Positions 45,305-54,574 of a stretch of 64,000 nt of DNA are shown in pieces. Positions within the stretch are counted from its first letter, which is position 1. Every line of letters starts with the position of its first letter. A program made the position numbers and the translations under genes. This DNA comes from Paraburkholderia ginsengiterrae. GTDB taxonomy: Bacteria > Pseudomonadota > Gammaproteobacteria > Burkholderiales > Burkholderiaceae. The notes beneath the pieces are model-generated. The model had not been told where the DNA came from, searched no databases, and was given only the letters and a program-made list of their open reading frames with translations. The DNA is taken from the NCBI RefSeq assembly GCF_001645125.1, contig NZ_LXKA01000329.1, positions 1-64,000 of the forward strand. Direction: 5' to 3'.

Positions 45305-45518
45305 GTTTCTCCTGGATCAGTTTCAGGTTGCGTTGGGCGACAGCGCAGGCAGACCATCGGCTCCTTCCTGTCAGGCCATTCCGGATGATGAAAAATCGCA
45401 AACCGGTTTAGCAAGGATGGGCCACGTAAAATCTGGCGAGCAAAGCGGGTCAAAGCGCGCTTCCGCGTTTCCATGCTAGCATGGAAACAGCTTATGGTAA
45501 GACAAATGCCAATCCGCC
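45305..45518. other. Candidate oriT region between traD and traA
   Basis: The 214 bases between the divergent traD and traA genes are the usual position of oriT in pTi/RSF1010-type transfer systems. It contains a perfect 22-base palindrome at 45467-45488 (half-site GTTTCCATGCT) just upstream of the relaxase start and a short A+T-rich bubble. No exact nic consensus could be confirmed by eye. Confidence 0.45.
45467..45488. repeat. Perfect 22-base palindrome upstream of traA
   Basis: GTTTCCATGCT followed directly by its reverse complement AGCATGGAAAC. It is 30 bases before the traA ATG and could be an operator or the relaxase recognition hairpin of oriT. Confidence 0.6.
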
Positions 45519-48341
45519 ATGCCAACCTACCACCTAAGCGTGAAAGCAGGCAGGAAAGCCGCCGCTGGCGAGCACGCCAAGTACATTGCGCGTGAGGATC
45601 ACTACGCCTACATTTCCCGCGGCGGCCGGTACGAGGAGCGCGGCGACCTGAAGATGACCGAGAGCGGCAACATGCCGGCGTGGGCCGCACATGACGCGAG
45701 CATTTTCTGGCAGGCCGCGGACACCCATGAACGCGCGAATGGTCGACCGTACACGGAAATCGAGGTTTCGATACCGCGCGAACTGGACGATGAACAGCGC
45801 GTCGCGCTCGTGCGCGAGTTCGTTGAACACACGCTCGGCGAGCGTCACGCGTACACGTGGGCGATCCACAATCCGGCGGCAAGCGACGGACTCGAACAGC
45901 CGCACGCACACATCATGTTCACGGAACGCGTGAACGACGGCATCGCGCGTGATCCGGAGCAATATTTCAGGCGCTGGAATGCAACGGAACCTGAAAAGGG
46001 CGGCGCTGGAAAAGACCGCTATCTGAGCAGCCGGCAGTTCGTGCGCGACGTGCGCGAAGAATGGGCCGTCACGGCAAATCACTTCATGGCGCGGGTGGGC
46101 ATCGAGGCCCGCATCGACCACCGCAGCTACCGGACGCTGGGCATCGAACTGGAGCCGTCGGTCAAGGTGGGCGTCGCGCGCTACGCGGGAGAGCGCGGCG
46201 TGATGGCGAGTGTGCTGGAAGAGAACCGCCAGCGCGCATTCCGCAACGGCCAGCGGCTACTGATCAATCCGGCGATCGCCGTCGCCGCCCTGACGGTCAA
46301 CCAATCCACGTTCTCACGACGCGACGTCGAGCAGTTCGTGTTTCGCAACACCGACGGGGCCGAACAGTTCCGGCAGGTTTACGCGCGCCTGATGAATTCG
46401 AAGGAACTGCTGGCGCTAAAGGATTCCGGACGGGCGGGCGAGTGGTTCACGTCAGCGGATCTGCGTGCGATCGAGGTACGACTGGTCGAACGCGCGCGTG
46501 AAATGAGTCATGCCGGCGATGCTGCGGTGGGCGATACCGCAGCGCGTGAAATGCTGCGTGCGACCCGACAGTTCAATGCGGGGCAGGATGCGGCTTTTGT
46601 TGCGCTCGCCGGCGGCGCCCAGCTGGTGGTCGTGAATGGCGCAGCGGGTACCGGCAAAAGCTACGTACTCGCGGCAGCACGCGAAGCGCTCGAGGCGGAC
46701 GGGCTGCGCGTAGTCGGCGCAGCGCTGCAGGGTAAGACGGCCGACGATATGCAGCGCGATGCCGGCATCGCGAGCCGGACGCTGCACAGTCTGCTTTCGG
46801 GCATCGAGCGCGGCACCGTTACGCTCGATGCAAAAACGGTTCTGGTGATCGACGAGGCCGGCATGGTCGGCTCGCGGCAAATGGAAAAACTGCTCGGCCA
46901 CGCGCAGGCGGCCGGTGCGCGCGTACGCCTGGTGGGCGATGCGTGGCAGCTGCATGCGGTCGATGCAGGCGATGCTTTCCGCGCGGTATCGCGCGAAGCG
47001 CTCGCCGGGGACCGGTTGGAAAGCCTGACCGAGATCAAGCGCCAGAACGAGGCCTGGCAGCGCGAAGCAACGTTGGCGCTGGCCCGGCATGATGTGCAAA
47101 CGGCGGTGTCCGCGTATGCGGAGCGCGGTGGCGTGCAGCTGTATGCCACCGTCGGTGACGCGCGCGAGCAGCTGATTGCGCAATGGCAGGATGATCGCCG
47201 GAGAAGCCCTGGCAAGGACCTGTTGCTGCTGACTCATACCAACGAAGAGCGCTGCGCGCTGAATGCGCGAGTGCGCGAATTGCGACGGTCCGCCGGCGAG
47301 CTGGGTGCCGAACAGACCGTGCGAGCCGAAGACCGGCACATTGCGATCGCCGCCGGCGAGCGGATCGTGTTTCTGCAGAACGAGTACGTGATGCAGGTCA
47401 AGAATGGGACGCTGGGCGCCGTCGAACGGATCGACGCGCCGGCGGACAGGAAAGCGACCGGTGCCGTCCTGCATGTGCGGCTCGATGACGGCCGGCGACT
47501 CGCGGTCGATACGGCACAGTACGGCCATTTCGATTACGGTTACGCGCTCACGGTCCACAAGAGCCAAGGTGTAACAGTCGACGGCGCGTATGTGCTGGCC
47601 ACGAAGAGCATGCACGCCGAACTGGCCTACGTCGCGATGACCCGGCACAAGGAAAATCTGGTTGTGGCGGCCGGACGGGACGAATTTGCGGACGGCACGG
47701 CGCTGATGCGCAGCCTGTCGCGTGCCGACGAAAAATCGTTCAGTGCACAGCACGAACTAAGGCCGGATCGCGATCGTCGGCCGGAGACGGGCTACCGGCA
47801 CACACTGAACCAGCGACGCGTCGAATTTTCGAATGCGCCGCGGCCGCGACGGACGGAAATGACGCTCGGTCGGGCCGTCGAACAGTATGCCGACGCGCTA
47901 TCCCGCGCGTCGGTCGCCAAGGGCGACAGCAGGCCGCTGGCTGCAAAGGAGCGTGCTGCGCTGAAACGGGCAGGGGCTGCGCTAGACCGCCGTGACTCCA
48001 CGATGCGACGCGAGATCCGTTACGTTGTTGAGAGGGACGATCGTGCCTGGAGGGCACTCGTTGAGCTCAGCGGCGCCGAGCGGGCAGCTGCTCTGGTGAA
48101 CGAGGTCGTCGCCGCGCGGGCGCAGCAACGCGGACTTGATCTGCGAGCAACTGAAGGCACGCTACCGGGATCGCGTAGCGGAACGTTCAGACGTTTTGCG
48201 GACATGACGCGTGAGGAACGGCAGAATCGTCGTAGCGAATCCAAGGCGCCATTGCGTGAGGCGGCAAGTGAGCCAGTCGCGCTCGACCGGTCACAAAGTA
48301 CGAAGGACCGTGGTCGAGGCGGGCCGGAATTCGGCGATTGA
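45519..48341 (+). CDS. traA: TraA relaxase-helicase, MobA/MobL (MOBQ) type
   Basis: A 940-residue conjugative relaxase. The N-terminal MobA/MobL domain has the family start MPTYHLSVKAGRKAAAGEHA, with a catalytic tyrosine candidate in KYIARED near residue 22, and the histidine motif EQPHAHIMFTE that binds the metal ion. The C-terminal half is a superfamily 1 helicase: Walker A VVNGAAGTGKSYVLA near residue 370, Walker B VLVIDEAGMVGS near 441 and the helicase VI-like ALTVHKSQGVTVDG near 680. This domain order is that of Agrobacterium TraA. It nicks oriT and unwinds plasmid DNA during transfer. The ATG at 45519 is 178 bases after the traD start region. Confidence 0.92.
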   Translation: MPTYHLSVKAGRKAAAGEHAKYIAREDHYAYISRGGRYEERGDLKMTESGNMPAWAAHDASIFWQAADTHERANGRPYTEIEVSIPRELDDEQRVALVREFVEHTLGERHAYTWAIHNPAASDGLEQPHAHIMFTERVNDGIARDPEQYFRRWNATEPEKGGAGKDRYLSSRQFVRDVREEWAVTANHFMARVGIEARIDHRSYRTLGIELEPSVKVGVARYAGERGVMASVLEENRQRAFRNGQRLLINPAIAVAALTVNQSTFSRRDVEQFVFRNTDGAEQFRQVYARLMNSKELLALKDSGRAGEWFTSADLRAIEVRLVERAREMSHAGDAAVGDTAAREMLRATRQFNAGQDAAFVALAGGAQLVVVNGAAGTGKSYVLAAAREALEADGLRVVGAALQGKTADDMQRDAGIASRTLHSLLSGIERGTVTLDAKTVLVIDEAGMVGSRQMEKLLGHAQAAGARVRLVGDAWQLHAVDAGDAFRAVSREALAGDRLESLTEIKRQNEAWQREATLALARHDVQTAVSAYAERGGVQLYATVGDAREQLIAQWQDDRRRSPGKDLLLLTHTNEERCALNARVRELRRSAGELGAEQTVRAEDRHIAIAAGERIVFLQNEYVMQVKNGTLGAVERIDAPADRKATGAVLHVRLDDGRRLAVDTAQYGHFDYGYALTVHKSQGVTVDGAYVLATKSMHAELAYVAMTRHKENLVVAAGRDEFADGTALMRSLSRADEKSFSAQHELRPDRDRRPETGYRHTLNQRRVEFSNAPRPRRTEMTLGRAVEQYADALSRASVAKGDSRPLAAKERAALKRAGAALDRRDSTMRREIRYVVERDDRAWRALVELSGAERAAALVNEVVAARAQQRGLDLRATEGTLPGSRSGTFRRFADMTREERQNRRSESKAPLREAASEPVALDRSQSTKDRGRGGPEFGD

Positions 48342-48379
48342 CTTCGGATATCAGAATAACTGAATGAGATAAAAATTAC

Positions 48380-48619
48380 GTGAATTACCTGAGTCCTCAA
48401 TTCAGATCTGACTGGTCTCTTCAGGCGATGCGGCCACCATATCAATCACTCGAACAGATGAGCTGTGCGCAATGGGATCGTTTTCTGCATTTTCCATATG
48501 AGAAGGAAACGATTTCAATAATTGCAGGATTTGTTAGACGACCCCGATTGGCATCGCCTGATTCAGATCATGACACTCTGGTTTCGACGATTGAATCCGT
48601 GGGCAATTCGTCCTATTAA
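48380..48619 (+). CDS. Possible small gene downstream of traA
   Basis: A 79-residue reading frame starting at GTG, with SDWSLQAMRPPYQSLEQMSC and FLHFPYEKETISIIAGFVRR. The DNA is A+T-rich. No ribosome site or family recognised. Could be noncoding. Confidence 0.25.
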   Translation: MNYLSPQFRSDWSLQAMRPPYQSLEQMSCAQWDRFLHFPYEKETISIIAGFVRRPRLASPDSDHDTLVSTIESVGNSSY

Positions 48620-48657
48620 AATCAACGGCCATTAGTCAGGCTGTCACGGTTGAAAAT
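48615..48657 (+). repeat. First copy of a 40-base hairpin-like repeat
   Basis: It starts ATTAAAATCAAC and ends GTTGAAAA, with TCAAC/GTTGA inverted ends. It resembles the copy at 48711-48750. Confidence 0.45.
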
Positions 48658-48710
48658 GACTTTCGGCGCTGGGAATTACTTTGGTGAACTCGTGGATCAA
48701 AAGCTAGTAC

Positions 48711-48750
48711 ATTAGAATCAACCCCGATTAGTGGTGTTATCAGGGTTGAA
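48711..48750 (+). repeat. Second copy of a 40-base hairpin-like repeat
   Basis: It starts ATTAGAATCAACCCC and ends GGGTTGAA, where TCAACCC and GGGTTGA make a perfect seven-base stem. Compared with the first copy, changes preserve the outer inverted bases, suggesting the hairpin matters. Confidence 0.45.
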
Positions 48751-48762
48751 CAGTGCAAAAGA

Positions 48763-48790
48763 AAACGCCCGCGTTCTGTCGCAGGCGTTT
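48763..48790. terminator. Hairpin, possible intrinsic terminator
   Basis: AAACGCC at 48763-48769 pairs with GGCGTTT at 48784-48790, with further GCG/CGC pairing inside. The T and A tracts at the base of the stem are those of a bidirectional intrinsic terminator. Confidence 0.5.
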
Positions 48791-49070
48791 CCGTGGCCCC
48801 GCTACCGCGTCCTATGGGGCGACTTCGAGCCCCTTGCTGCTGTTAGGACCGGCTTCCGCGCGGCTCCCTTCCAGTATAGGGCGCACGTTGGGATATCCAA
48901 GGTCGCCCTTCGCTGGCTCGCTGGCGACAGCGGAGACCGTCATGCCTGACATCATTTGCGGACCTTCGTTGATACCTCGACAAATTGTGGCTATTAAGCG
49001 CGGTTTTGCTAATAGCAGTTATCAAAACTGTATGCGATACGGCCCCAATTTTATGGGTGATGTGCGCTCA

Positions 49071-49382
49071 CACAACTAAAGTTGTTATTAAATTTCAACT
49101 AAAGTTGTGACTGCCCGCGCGCCTTGCCATCCGGTGCGCCTTTCCCCCGCGTCGCCGCTGGAACAGGCCGCCGACCTTGCGCGCGACGACCGTCTGGCCG
49201 CCCCCCGCCGCGCACTGCGATACAACTTTCGTTGAAATTGCGCATCGCGTTACAGCTTTAGTTGCCGACGTCGACGCGATGGTTACAACATTAGTTGAAA
49301 TGGGATTTGGCCCGGAAGCCTTGCGGGAAGGAGGTTTGCTGGAATTTTTGCGATGCACAACCGTAGTAACAACTTTAGTTGT
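49071..49382. repeat. Array of six short palindromes (CAACTTTAGTTG type)
   Basis: Six copies of CAACTTTAGTTG or its reverse complement lie within 310 bases: 49073-49084, 49096-49107, 49223-49234 (CAACTTTCGTTG), 49253-49264 (CAGCTTTAGTTG), 49286-49297 (CAACATTAGTTG) and 49370-49381. Three are exact. Most are preceded by A or TA and followed by T or A. Distances between neighbours are 23, 127, 30, 33 and 84 bases. This looks like a binding-site array for one dimeric protein, such as a partition protein or replication regulator, or a cis region of the transfer system. Antisense and sense frames through it encode repeated TT(L/K)V, which is a by-product of the palindromes. Confidence 0.7.
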
Positions 49383-49564
49383 GTGAGCGGGCATCGATCG
49401 ATTCAGGCTTCTGCGCAAATGCGGAGCGTCCGAAGTTGGTGCGTTCCAGCGCGCTCGCCTGTCTCCGGTTGCGAACACGCGATGGCGGGCACGGACCTCT
49501 CGCAGGTGTTCGGACGTCAAGATGTGAGCCCGGATGCCGATATACTCGCTACGCATTTACGGAC

Positions 49565-51184
49565 ATGGCGACTTTCCCGGCAGAAAACCCCCCGCCGCCA
49601 GGCGCCTCCAGGCCGCCCACGGAGAATTGTTTGATTTTGAACCGACCGTCCATCATCTGGCGCGCGATCACCTTCGTGGTGATCGTGTGCCTGTCTCTCG
49701 TCGTGCTTGATGGCTGGCGAAGCTGGACCGCACGGGCAGTCGAGTTGGGCGAAATGGATGTCGCCACCTCGAATCTCTCACGGGCAATGGCCCAGCAGGC
49801 CGACGACACGTTCAAGGAAGCAGACACGGCGTTGCTGGGCATCGTCGAGCGCGTGCAGCACGATGGCACGGGCCCGGCTGCTCTTAACCGGTTGCACGAC
49901 GTTCTGGTGATGCGTCGGCAGGAGCTTTCCCAGCTTGACGGTCTGTTTGTATTTGACGAAAACGGAATCTGGATCGTCAATTCCACGTCGGTGCCACTCG
50001 ATCGATTCAACAACTCGGATCGCGAATATTTCAACTTTCATCGACACAACGCTGATCCTGGTCCGCACATTGGCGTCCCGGTAGTAAGCAGATCGAGTGG
50101 AAAATGGGTTATTCCCGTTTCACGGAGAATCAATAAACCGGGTGGCAGTTTCGGCGGCGTTGTGTTGGCCACCGTCGATATCCAATTTTTCAAGACGTTT
50201 TACGATAGCCTTCAGATCGGCAATGCGGGAGCCGTTGCCCTCGTCCTGGATAGTGGCGTGATGCTGATGCGTCGACCGTTTGACGTAAAAATAATCGGCA
50301 AAAACATGAAGGGAACCGAGCTGTACCGCTATTACACGACGCAGGGGCCGGCCGGAACGGCTTTCATCAAGTCGGCGCAGGATGGCGTCACGCGGCTGAA
50401 CAATTATCGAAGCCTCCCGAATTACCCGGTCTTTGTAGCCGCTGCGTTGTCCAAGGACGAGATTTTGCACGATTGGTGGAGTGACACAGTCTGGCATTCC
50501 GCTGGCGTGCTTTGCCTTGTCATTGTGGTGGGCTTGTTCGGCTGGCATCTGATCCTGCAAATCGAATTGCGAACGACCGCCGAAGCGGAACTGACAAAGA
50601 CGCACGCCACCCTTGAAACGCTCAATCGGACGCTTGAACGACTTGCCATGCAGGACGGCCTGACCGGGCTCGCGAATCGCCGTCAATTCGATGTCGCATT
50701 GCATAACGAATTCAGCCGCGCCGCGCGTGAAGCGAGTGCGCTTGCACTGATCATGCTGGATGTCGATTGCTTCAAGCAATACAACGACATCTATGGGCAT
50801 GCCGCAGGCGATGACTGCCTGCGAACGATTAGCCACCTCATCAGGGATCTGACCGCCGGACGTCCGGGAGATCTTGCTGCCCGCTATGGTGGAGAGGAGA
50901 TCGCAGTGCTTCTTCCGGACACCGATGTAGCCCGCGCCGTGGCAATCGCGGACAATATCCGTAGCGCCATTCGTGCTCTGGAAATTGAACATTCGGGCAA
51001 TCCAACGGGCTTCGTGACGATAAGCGCAGGTGTTGATGCCTGGGTCCCGATTCGAGGCGCGGACGAGCCTGCGGCGCTGATACTGGCGGCCGACAAGGCA
51101 CTGTATGAGGCAAAGGAAAAAGGGCGAAATCGGGTACTTGCCGCCCGGGGTAGCTTTCTCTCATCGACAACGACTTTACGTTGA
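49565..51184 (+). CDS. Membrane diguanylate cyclase with periplasmic sensor
   Basis: A protein of about 539 residues that makes cyclic di-GMP. An N-terminal membrane helix (AITFVVIVCLSLVVLDG) precedes a dCache-like periplasmic sensor domain of about 230 residues (SQLDGLFVFDENGIWIVNST, IPVSRRINKPGGSFGGVVLA). A second membrane helix (LCLVIVVGLFGWHLILQIEL) then leads to a coiled linker and a GGDEF domain: DGLTGLANRRQFD, the inhibitory I-site RPGD five residues before the active loop GGEEI. The start is uncertain: ATG 49565 has no clear ribosome site, whereas a TTG at 49631 follows GGAGAA and starts just before the first helix. Confidence 0.9.
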   Translation: MATFPAENPPPPGASRPPTENCLILNRPSIIWRAITFVVIVCLSLVVLDGWRSWTARAVELGEMDVATSNLSRAMAQQADDTFKEADTALLGIVERVQHDGTGPAALNRLHDVLVMRRQELSQLDGLFVFDENGIWIVNSTSVPLDRFNNSDREYFNFHRHNADPGPHIGVPVVSRSSGKWVIPVSRRINKPGGSFGGVVLATVDIQFFKTFYDSLQIGNAGAVALVLDSGVMLMRRPFDVKIIGKNMKGTELYRYYTTQGPAGTAFIKSAQDGVTRLNNYRSLPNYPVFVAAALSKDEILHDWWSDTVWHSAGVLCLVIVVGLFGWHLILQIELRTTAEAELTKTHATLETLNRTLERLAMQDGLTGLANRRQFDVALHNEFSRAAREASALALIMLDVDCFKQYNDIYGHAAGDDCLRTISHLIRDLTAGRPGDLAARYGGEEIAVLLPDTDVARAVAIADNIRSAIRALEIEHSGNPTGFVTISAGVDAWVPIRGADEPAALILAADKALYEAKEKGRNRVLAARGSFLSSTTTLR

Positions 51185-51698
51185 TCTACTGCAGCGCACC
51201 CTGTTCTCATTTCTGCGACGTTTTCGGCGCTCGCGTCCATGATGCGGATGAACACCGCCTTCGCTCGCCCGCTGCAACAGAAGCGGGGACTGCCAGAGCG
51301 TCGAAGTCGACCGGTTGATACCGCCGCTTTCGCTCAGGAGCGTTACAGGATTGAAACGGTTCGTGCAGGTGTAGAGCTTTGGAAGAACCGCCCCGCCTCT
51401 GCCTCGGGTGCCCGCCTTGATGAAATCAGGGATGGTCCGCAATTTGCGTAGACACATTGCAGACCACGAAGACGCTGCATCGAGCAAGTTCAAACGGCAG
51501 CAGAAAAACAGTACGCCAATCGGGGAAAATCATGTTCACACACACTCCGGCCGCCCTCCTGGCGACACTGCCATCTGTGCTTCTTGTCGCCGCACTCCAC
51601 CATAAGCGCAACGAACCAGTTCGATGGCGCTCTGGATGACAGCGCCATCAGGTCGGCAATGCTTCATTCGCATTTCCGCGAAGACGGAAAACGAAAAC
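51185..51698. other. Gene-poor stretch with at most a tiny ORF
   Basis: About 510 bases with no supported gene. A 35-codon frame at 51532 (MFTHTPAALLATLPSVLLVA) looks like a hydrophobic microprotein but has no other support. Confidence 0.3.
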
Positions 51699-52115
51699 AT
51701 GAAGCGCGTGCTATGTATTGCCCTTGCCGTATTGTTTCTCGCGTCAGGCGAGATGATCTACACGATGCAACAGGAGCGCCATAGGCACAACGTGATCACG
51801 GACGATTTCCGTGAGGACCATACGCTGAGGTCTAGCGATATCAAAAACTGCTGGTCTGGGCGCCGCATTTCGACTGCTGGTTTCACACTGCCGGTGAATG
51901 AACGGTTGGCTTCTATCCCGCAATCAAAGGCAATCGGGGGAAACGATGGAATTCTTGCTTGGCTTGGGAGTGGGGGTGTCCTTTGGCGCGAGCCTTGGCG
52001 TGATCGTCGCATCTGTGCTTCGAATGAGCAAGGACGAAAACCCCGAGACTCGGTTCATGAAACCGGACGGAGCAGCGCTGCGCGAGGCGAGGCCCGCGGC
52101 AGACATCGTGTTTAG
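51699..52115 (+). CDS. Small exported protein, C-terminal part doubtful
   Basis: The frame starts MKRVLCIALAVLFLASGEMI, a short signal anchor, then MQQERHRHNVITDDFREDHT. The last half runs through the other-frame ORF at 51946 and has shadow-like sequence. Either the real gene is shorter through a frameshift, or this is noncoding. Confidence 0.3.
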   Translation: MKRVLCIALAVLFLASGEMIYTMQQERHRHNVITDDFREDHTLRSSDIKNCWSGRRISTAGFTLPVNERLASIPQSKAIGGNDGILAWLGSGGVLWREPWRDRRICASNEQGRKPRDSVHETGRSSAARGEARGRHRV

Positions 52116-52128
52116 CCGGATCGACTAG
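51946..52128 (+). CDS. Small single-pass membrane protein
   Basis: A 60-residue protein starting MEFLLGLGVGVSFGASLGVI, which forms one membrane helix, with a charged tail SKDENPETRFMKPDGAALRE. A GGGGGAAAC-type site precedes the ATG. Its stop overlaps the end of the convergent NTF2-like gene by four bases. Not recognised. Confidence 0.4.
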   Translation: MEFLLGLGVGVSFGASLGVIVASVLRMSKDENPETRFMKPDGAALREARPAADIVFSRID

Positions 52129-52628
52129 AACATCGTGTTGTCGTTGGCCGACTGCTCGGGCACGGGTTGAATCACATCCCAGTGCTCGGCGATCTTGCCG
52201 TGCTCGACGCGGATCATATCCACGATCGCGTTGCCGCGGTCTTGCGGGTTGCTGGTCGAGTGAACATGCAGGAAGACGAGATCGCCGTCGGTCGCACTGC
52301 GCACGATGGCCGAACGGGCATCGGGGGCATGCTTGAAGTATTCGGTAAAGAAGCTGATGAACGGCGCGGACCCGGTGGGCACGTGCGGATTGTGCTGAAT
52401 GTAATTCGGGGCGAGCACGGTGCTGGCAGTCGTGAGATCGTGCCGGTTGAACACCGCATCATAGAAGTTCACGACCAGCGCGCGGTTGCGCTCTTCCTGG
52501 GCAATATCGCGAACGGCCGGATGAACCGGCGCGACGCTATCTTCGGCGCGGGCCACATGGCTCGCGATCAGCGCGAAGAACGCAGCGGCGGCTGCCGCGC
52601 GCTGGAGCAGGGAGTTTCTGTTTGTCAT
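52125..52628 (-). CDS. Secreted NTF2/SnoaL-like protein
   Basis: A 167-residue protein with a signal peptide (AAAAAAFFALIASHVARA, cleavage near residue 28) and an NTF2-like fold: NFYDAVFNRHDLTTASTVLA, NYIQHNPHVPTGSAPFISFF, then VDMIRVEHGKIAEHWDVIQP, the typical SnoaL/ester-cyclase pattern. Most family members are enzymes or binders of small molecules; the substrate is unknown. Secretion of such a protein to the periplasm is common in Burkholderiales. Confidence 0.85.
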   Translation of the reverse strand: MTNRNSLLQRAAAAAAFFALIASHVARAEDSVAPVHPAVRDIAQEERNRALVVNFYDAVFNRHDLTTASTVLAPNYIQHNPHVPTGSAPFISFFTEYFKHAPDARSAIVRSATDGDLVFLHVHSTSNPQDRGNAIVDMIRVEHGKIAEHWDVIQPVPEQSANDNTMF

Positions 52629-52872
52629 GACGGTCCCCTTCTTTTCGTTGGAAGCCGGCGGCTGCAAGGACTTTAGCATCTGCAGGTGGCGACGACGAGA
52701 CGGATCTTGCCAGTGCATCGACGCTCCCGCGCCGAATGGCCTGCTGCTGTCGGTGTTCACAAATGCTGGGAGCGGACGAAAAGTGGGGGGAGTGTTCGTT
52801 CAACTGTTGCAGTTTCGACCCGGCGTGCCTCCCCCAGATTTTGTCCACTCCCCGAATCTGCGAACTTCAACA

Positions 52873-54357
52873 CTAGACCGAAGCAAACGCGGAGGCTCCT
52901 GCGGCTGGATCTCTCTGTTGCTGCAACACAGTCCGTAAGGCCTTACCAAGGCGATGGATACCAGCAGGAATGTCTGCCAGAGCCGGAGCCGCGTAACACA
53001 GCCGGATGTGGCCAGATGTCCCACCATCGGGCAGGAAAGCCTCCCCACTGCGAACGGATACGCCCTCGCTCGCGGCCACAGCCTCGATCTGATGCGCGTG
53101 GATACCCTCGGGCAGTTGCGCCCAGAGATAGAGCCCGCCTTGCGGTATGACATAGTTCAGTTCAGGGCACCACGTTGCGAGTGCATCGATCAGGGCGTCA
53201 CGGCGCGCGTGCACCGCTGCGCGAATTTGCGGCAGGTGGCGGACGTAGCCGCCGCTTTTCAGGAACCTGGTCAGGACGGCCTGGGTCAAGGTGGGGGTCG
53301 CGAGATCCTCGCTTGCTTTGGCTTGCGCGATGAGCGGCACTGCGGCACGGGGTACGACAAGCCATCCAAGGCGCAAGGCAGCGCTGATGGTCTTGGACGC
53401 GCTCCCCTGCTGGATAACGATGCCCGCCGTGTCGAGGGCCTTCAATGAGGGCGGCGTGTCGCCAAAGGCGATATCGCCATAGACGTTGCTTTCCACGATC
53501 GGCGTGCCGAAGCGGGTGCAGATCGCCAGAATCCGGCGACGACGCTCCAGGCTCAGCAGCCGGCCTGTCGGGCAGTGGAAGGTCGGGATGAGATAAACAA
53601 ATTTGGGCCGTAGTCGGCCCAGCGCGCCCTCCAGCGCATCCGGATCGACTCCCTCGCGATCCATGGCGATACTCACCACGTGCGCTCCCGTGGCCTGAAA
53701 GGCCCGAAAGGCACCGTGCCAGGTAGGACTTTCACAGACCACCGTATCGCCAGGCGAGAGCAGCGCGCGGGCGATGACGTTGAGGCCCTGCTGAGCACCG
53801 CCGGTGATGAGAACCTCGCCGGAGGTCGCATTCACCCCATTCGTGCACAGCATGTCACTCAGCGCTTCGCGCAGAGCCGGGTACCCCAGTATCGGCGCTG
53901 CCTTTGACAACACATCCGCGTCCTCCATCGCACTTGCCGCGCAGCCCGCAAGTGCGGCATGAGGCGTGAGACCCGGATGCAGCCAGCCGTCCCCGAAGGA
54001 GATAAGGCCGGAATCTGTGGCGGTACTGCGAGGTTGAGCAAGTCGTCCGAGTCGCGACCAGGCGACCGTGTCGATGGACGATCGATCCGGGTTGTCAGCA
54101 ACGACTATCGCTCCTCTTCCCACATAACCCCGTACCAGGCCCGAGTCTTTCAGCTCCTGATAGGCGGCGGTGACGGTCGTACGACTGACGCCCAATTCTC
54201 CGGCGTAGATGCGCTCGGAAGGCAACTTCGATCCGATAGCGATACGGCCGGTGCGGATTGCGTCAGAGAGGGCCGCGGTCAATTGAACGTAGAGCGGCTG
54301 GGACGCTTTGGGATCGGGCTGGAAGCCAAGCTTGTCCAGCGTTGACGGTGTCACCAT
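52873..54357 (-). CDS. MocR/PdxR-family transcriptional regulator
   Basis: A 494-residue GntR-type regulator with an aminotransferase-like domain. The winged helix covers about residues 20-85 (LSDAIRTGRIAIGSKLPSER, GVSRTTVTAAYQELKDSGLV). The PLP-binding fold follows: GGAQQGLNVIARALLSPGDT, YLIPTFHCPTGRLLSLERRR and the lysine loop GSASKTISAALRLGWL. Such proteins sense PLP or an amino compound and regulate nearby genes. It is divergent from the GGCT-like/PhzF/GST operon at 54575, with a palindromic operator candidate 16 bases upstream of its start. Confidence 0.92.
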   Translation of the reverse strand: MVTPSTLDKLGFQPDPKASQPLYVQLTAALSDAIRTGRIAIGSKLPSERIYAGELGVSRTTVTAAYQELKDSGLVRGYVGRGAIVVADNPDRSSIDTVAWSRLGRLAQPRSTATDSGLISFGDGWLHPGLTPHAALAGCAASAMEDADVLSKAAPILGYPALREALSDMLCTNGVNATSGEVLITGGAQQGLNVIARALLSPGDTVVCESPTWHGAFRAFQATGAHVVSIAMDREGVDPDALEGALGRLRPKFVYLIPTFHCPTGRLLSLERRRRILAICTRFGTPIVESNVYGDIAFGDTPPSLKALDTAGIVIQQGSASKTISAALRLGWLVVPRAAVPLIAQAKASEDLATPTLTQAVLTRFLKSGGYVRHLPQIRAAVHARRDALIDALATWCPELNYVIPQGGLYLWAQLPEGIHAHQIEAVAASEGVSVRSGEAFLPDGGTSGHIRLCYAAPALADIPAGIHRLGKALRTVLQQQRDPAAGASAFASV

Positions 54358-54574
54358 GTCGAGCCCTTACTCATATCCAATTTGAAATTGGATATTAACA
54401 TTGGTATGAAGGTAGTTTAAGTTACCAATCGACTGCTTCAGGTGGTCTTTTGAAAACTACATCTTGATTTGCGCTGATATTCAGATTGGTGAGTACTTTC
54501 CACCAGCTTGCAGGCATCCCCAGCGCGGTGATGTCGATAGATTGCTGTCTGCACATGACACTTTATTGGCTTGA
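54358..54574. promoter_or_regulatory. Divergent control region between MocR regulator and GGCT-PhzF-GST operon
   Basis: A perfect 23-base palindrome lies at 54373-54395 (arms ATATCCAATTT and AAATTGGATAT around one G). A second inverted repeat, ATTGGTA and TACCAAT, lies at 54400-54406 and 54423-54429. Both share the ATTGG core. These are likely binding sites of the MocR protein, controlling its own gene and the divergent operon. Confidence 0.65.

Noticed and set aside
46452-47753. 433-codon minus-strand open frame opposite the relaxase gene
   Set aside because: Antisense reflection of a G+C-rich helicase domain; the plus-strand product has all motifs.
49095-49556. Minus-strand frame with repeated TKVV segments
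   Set aside because: The repeats are forced by the CAACTTTAGTTG palindromes, and the sense strand gives similar repeats; a site array explains it better than a protein.
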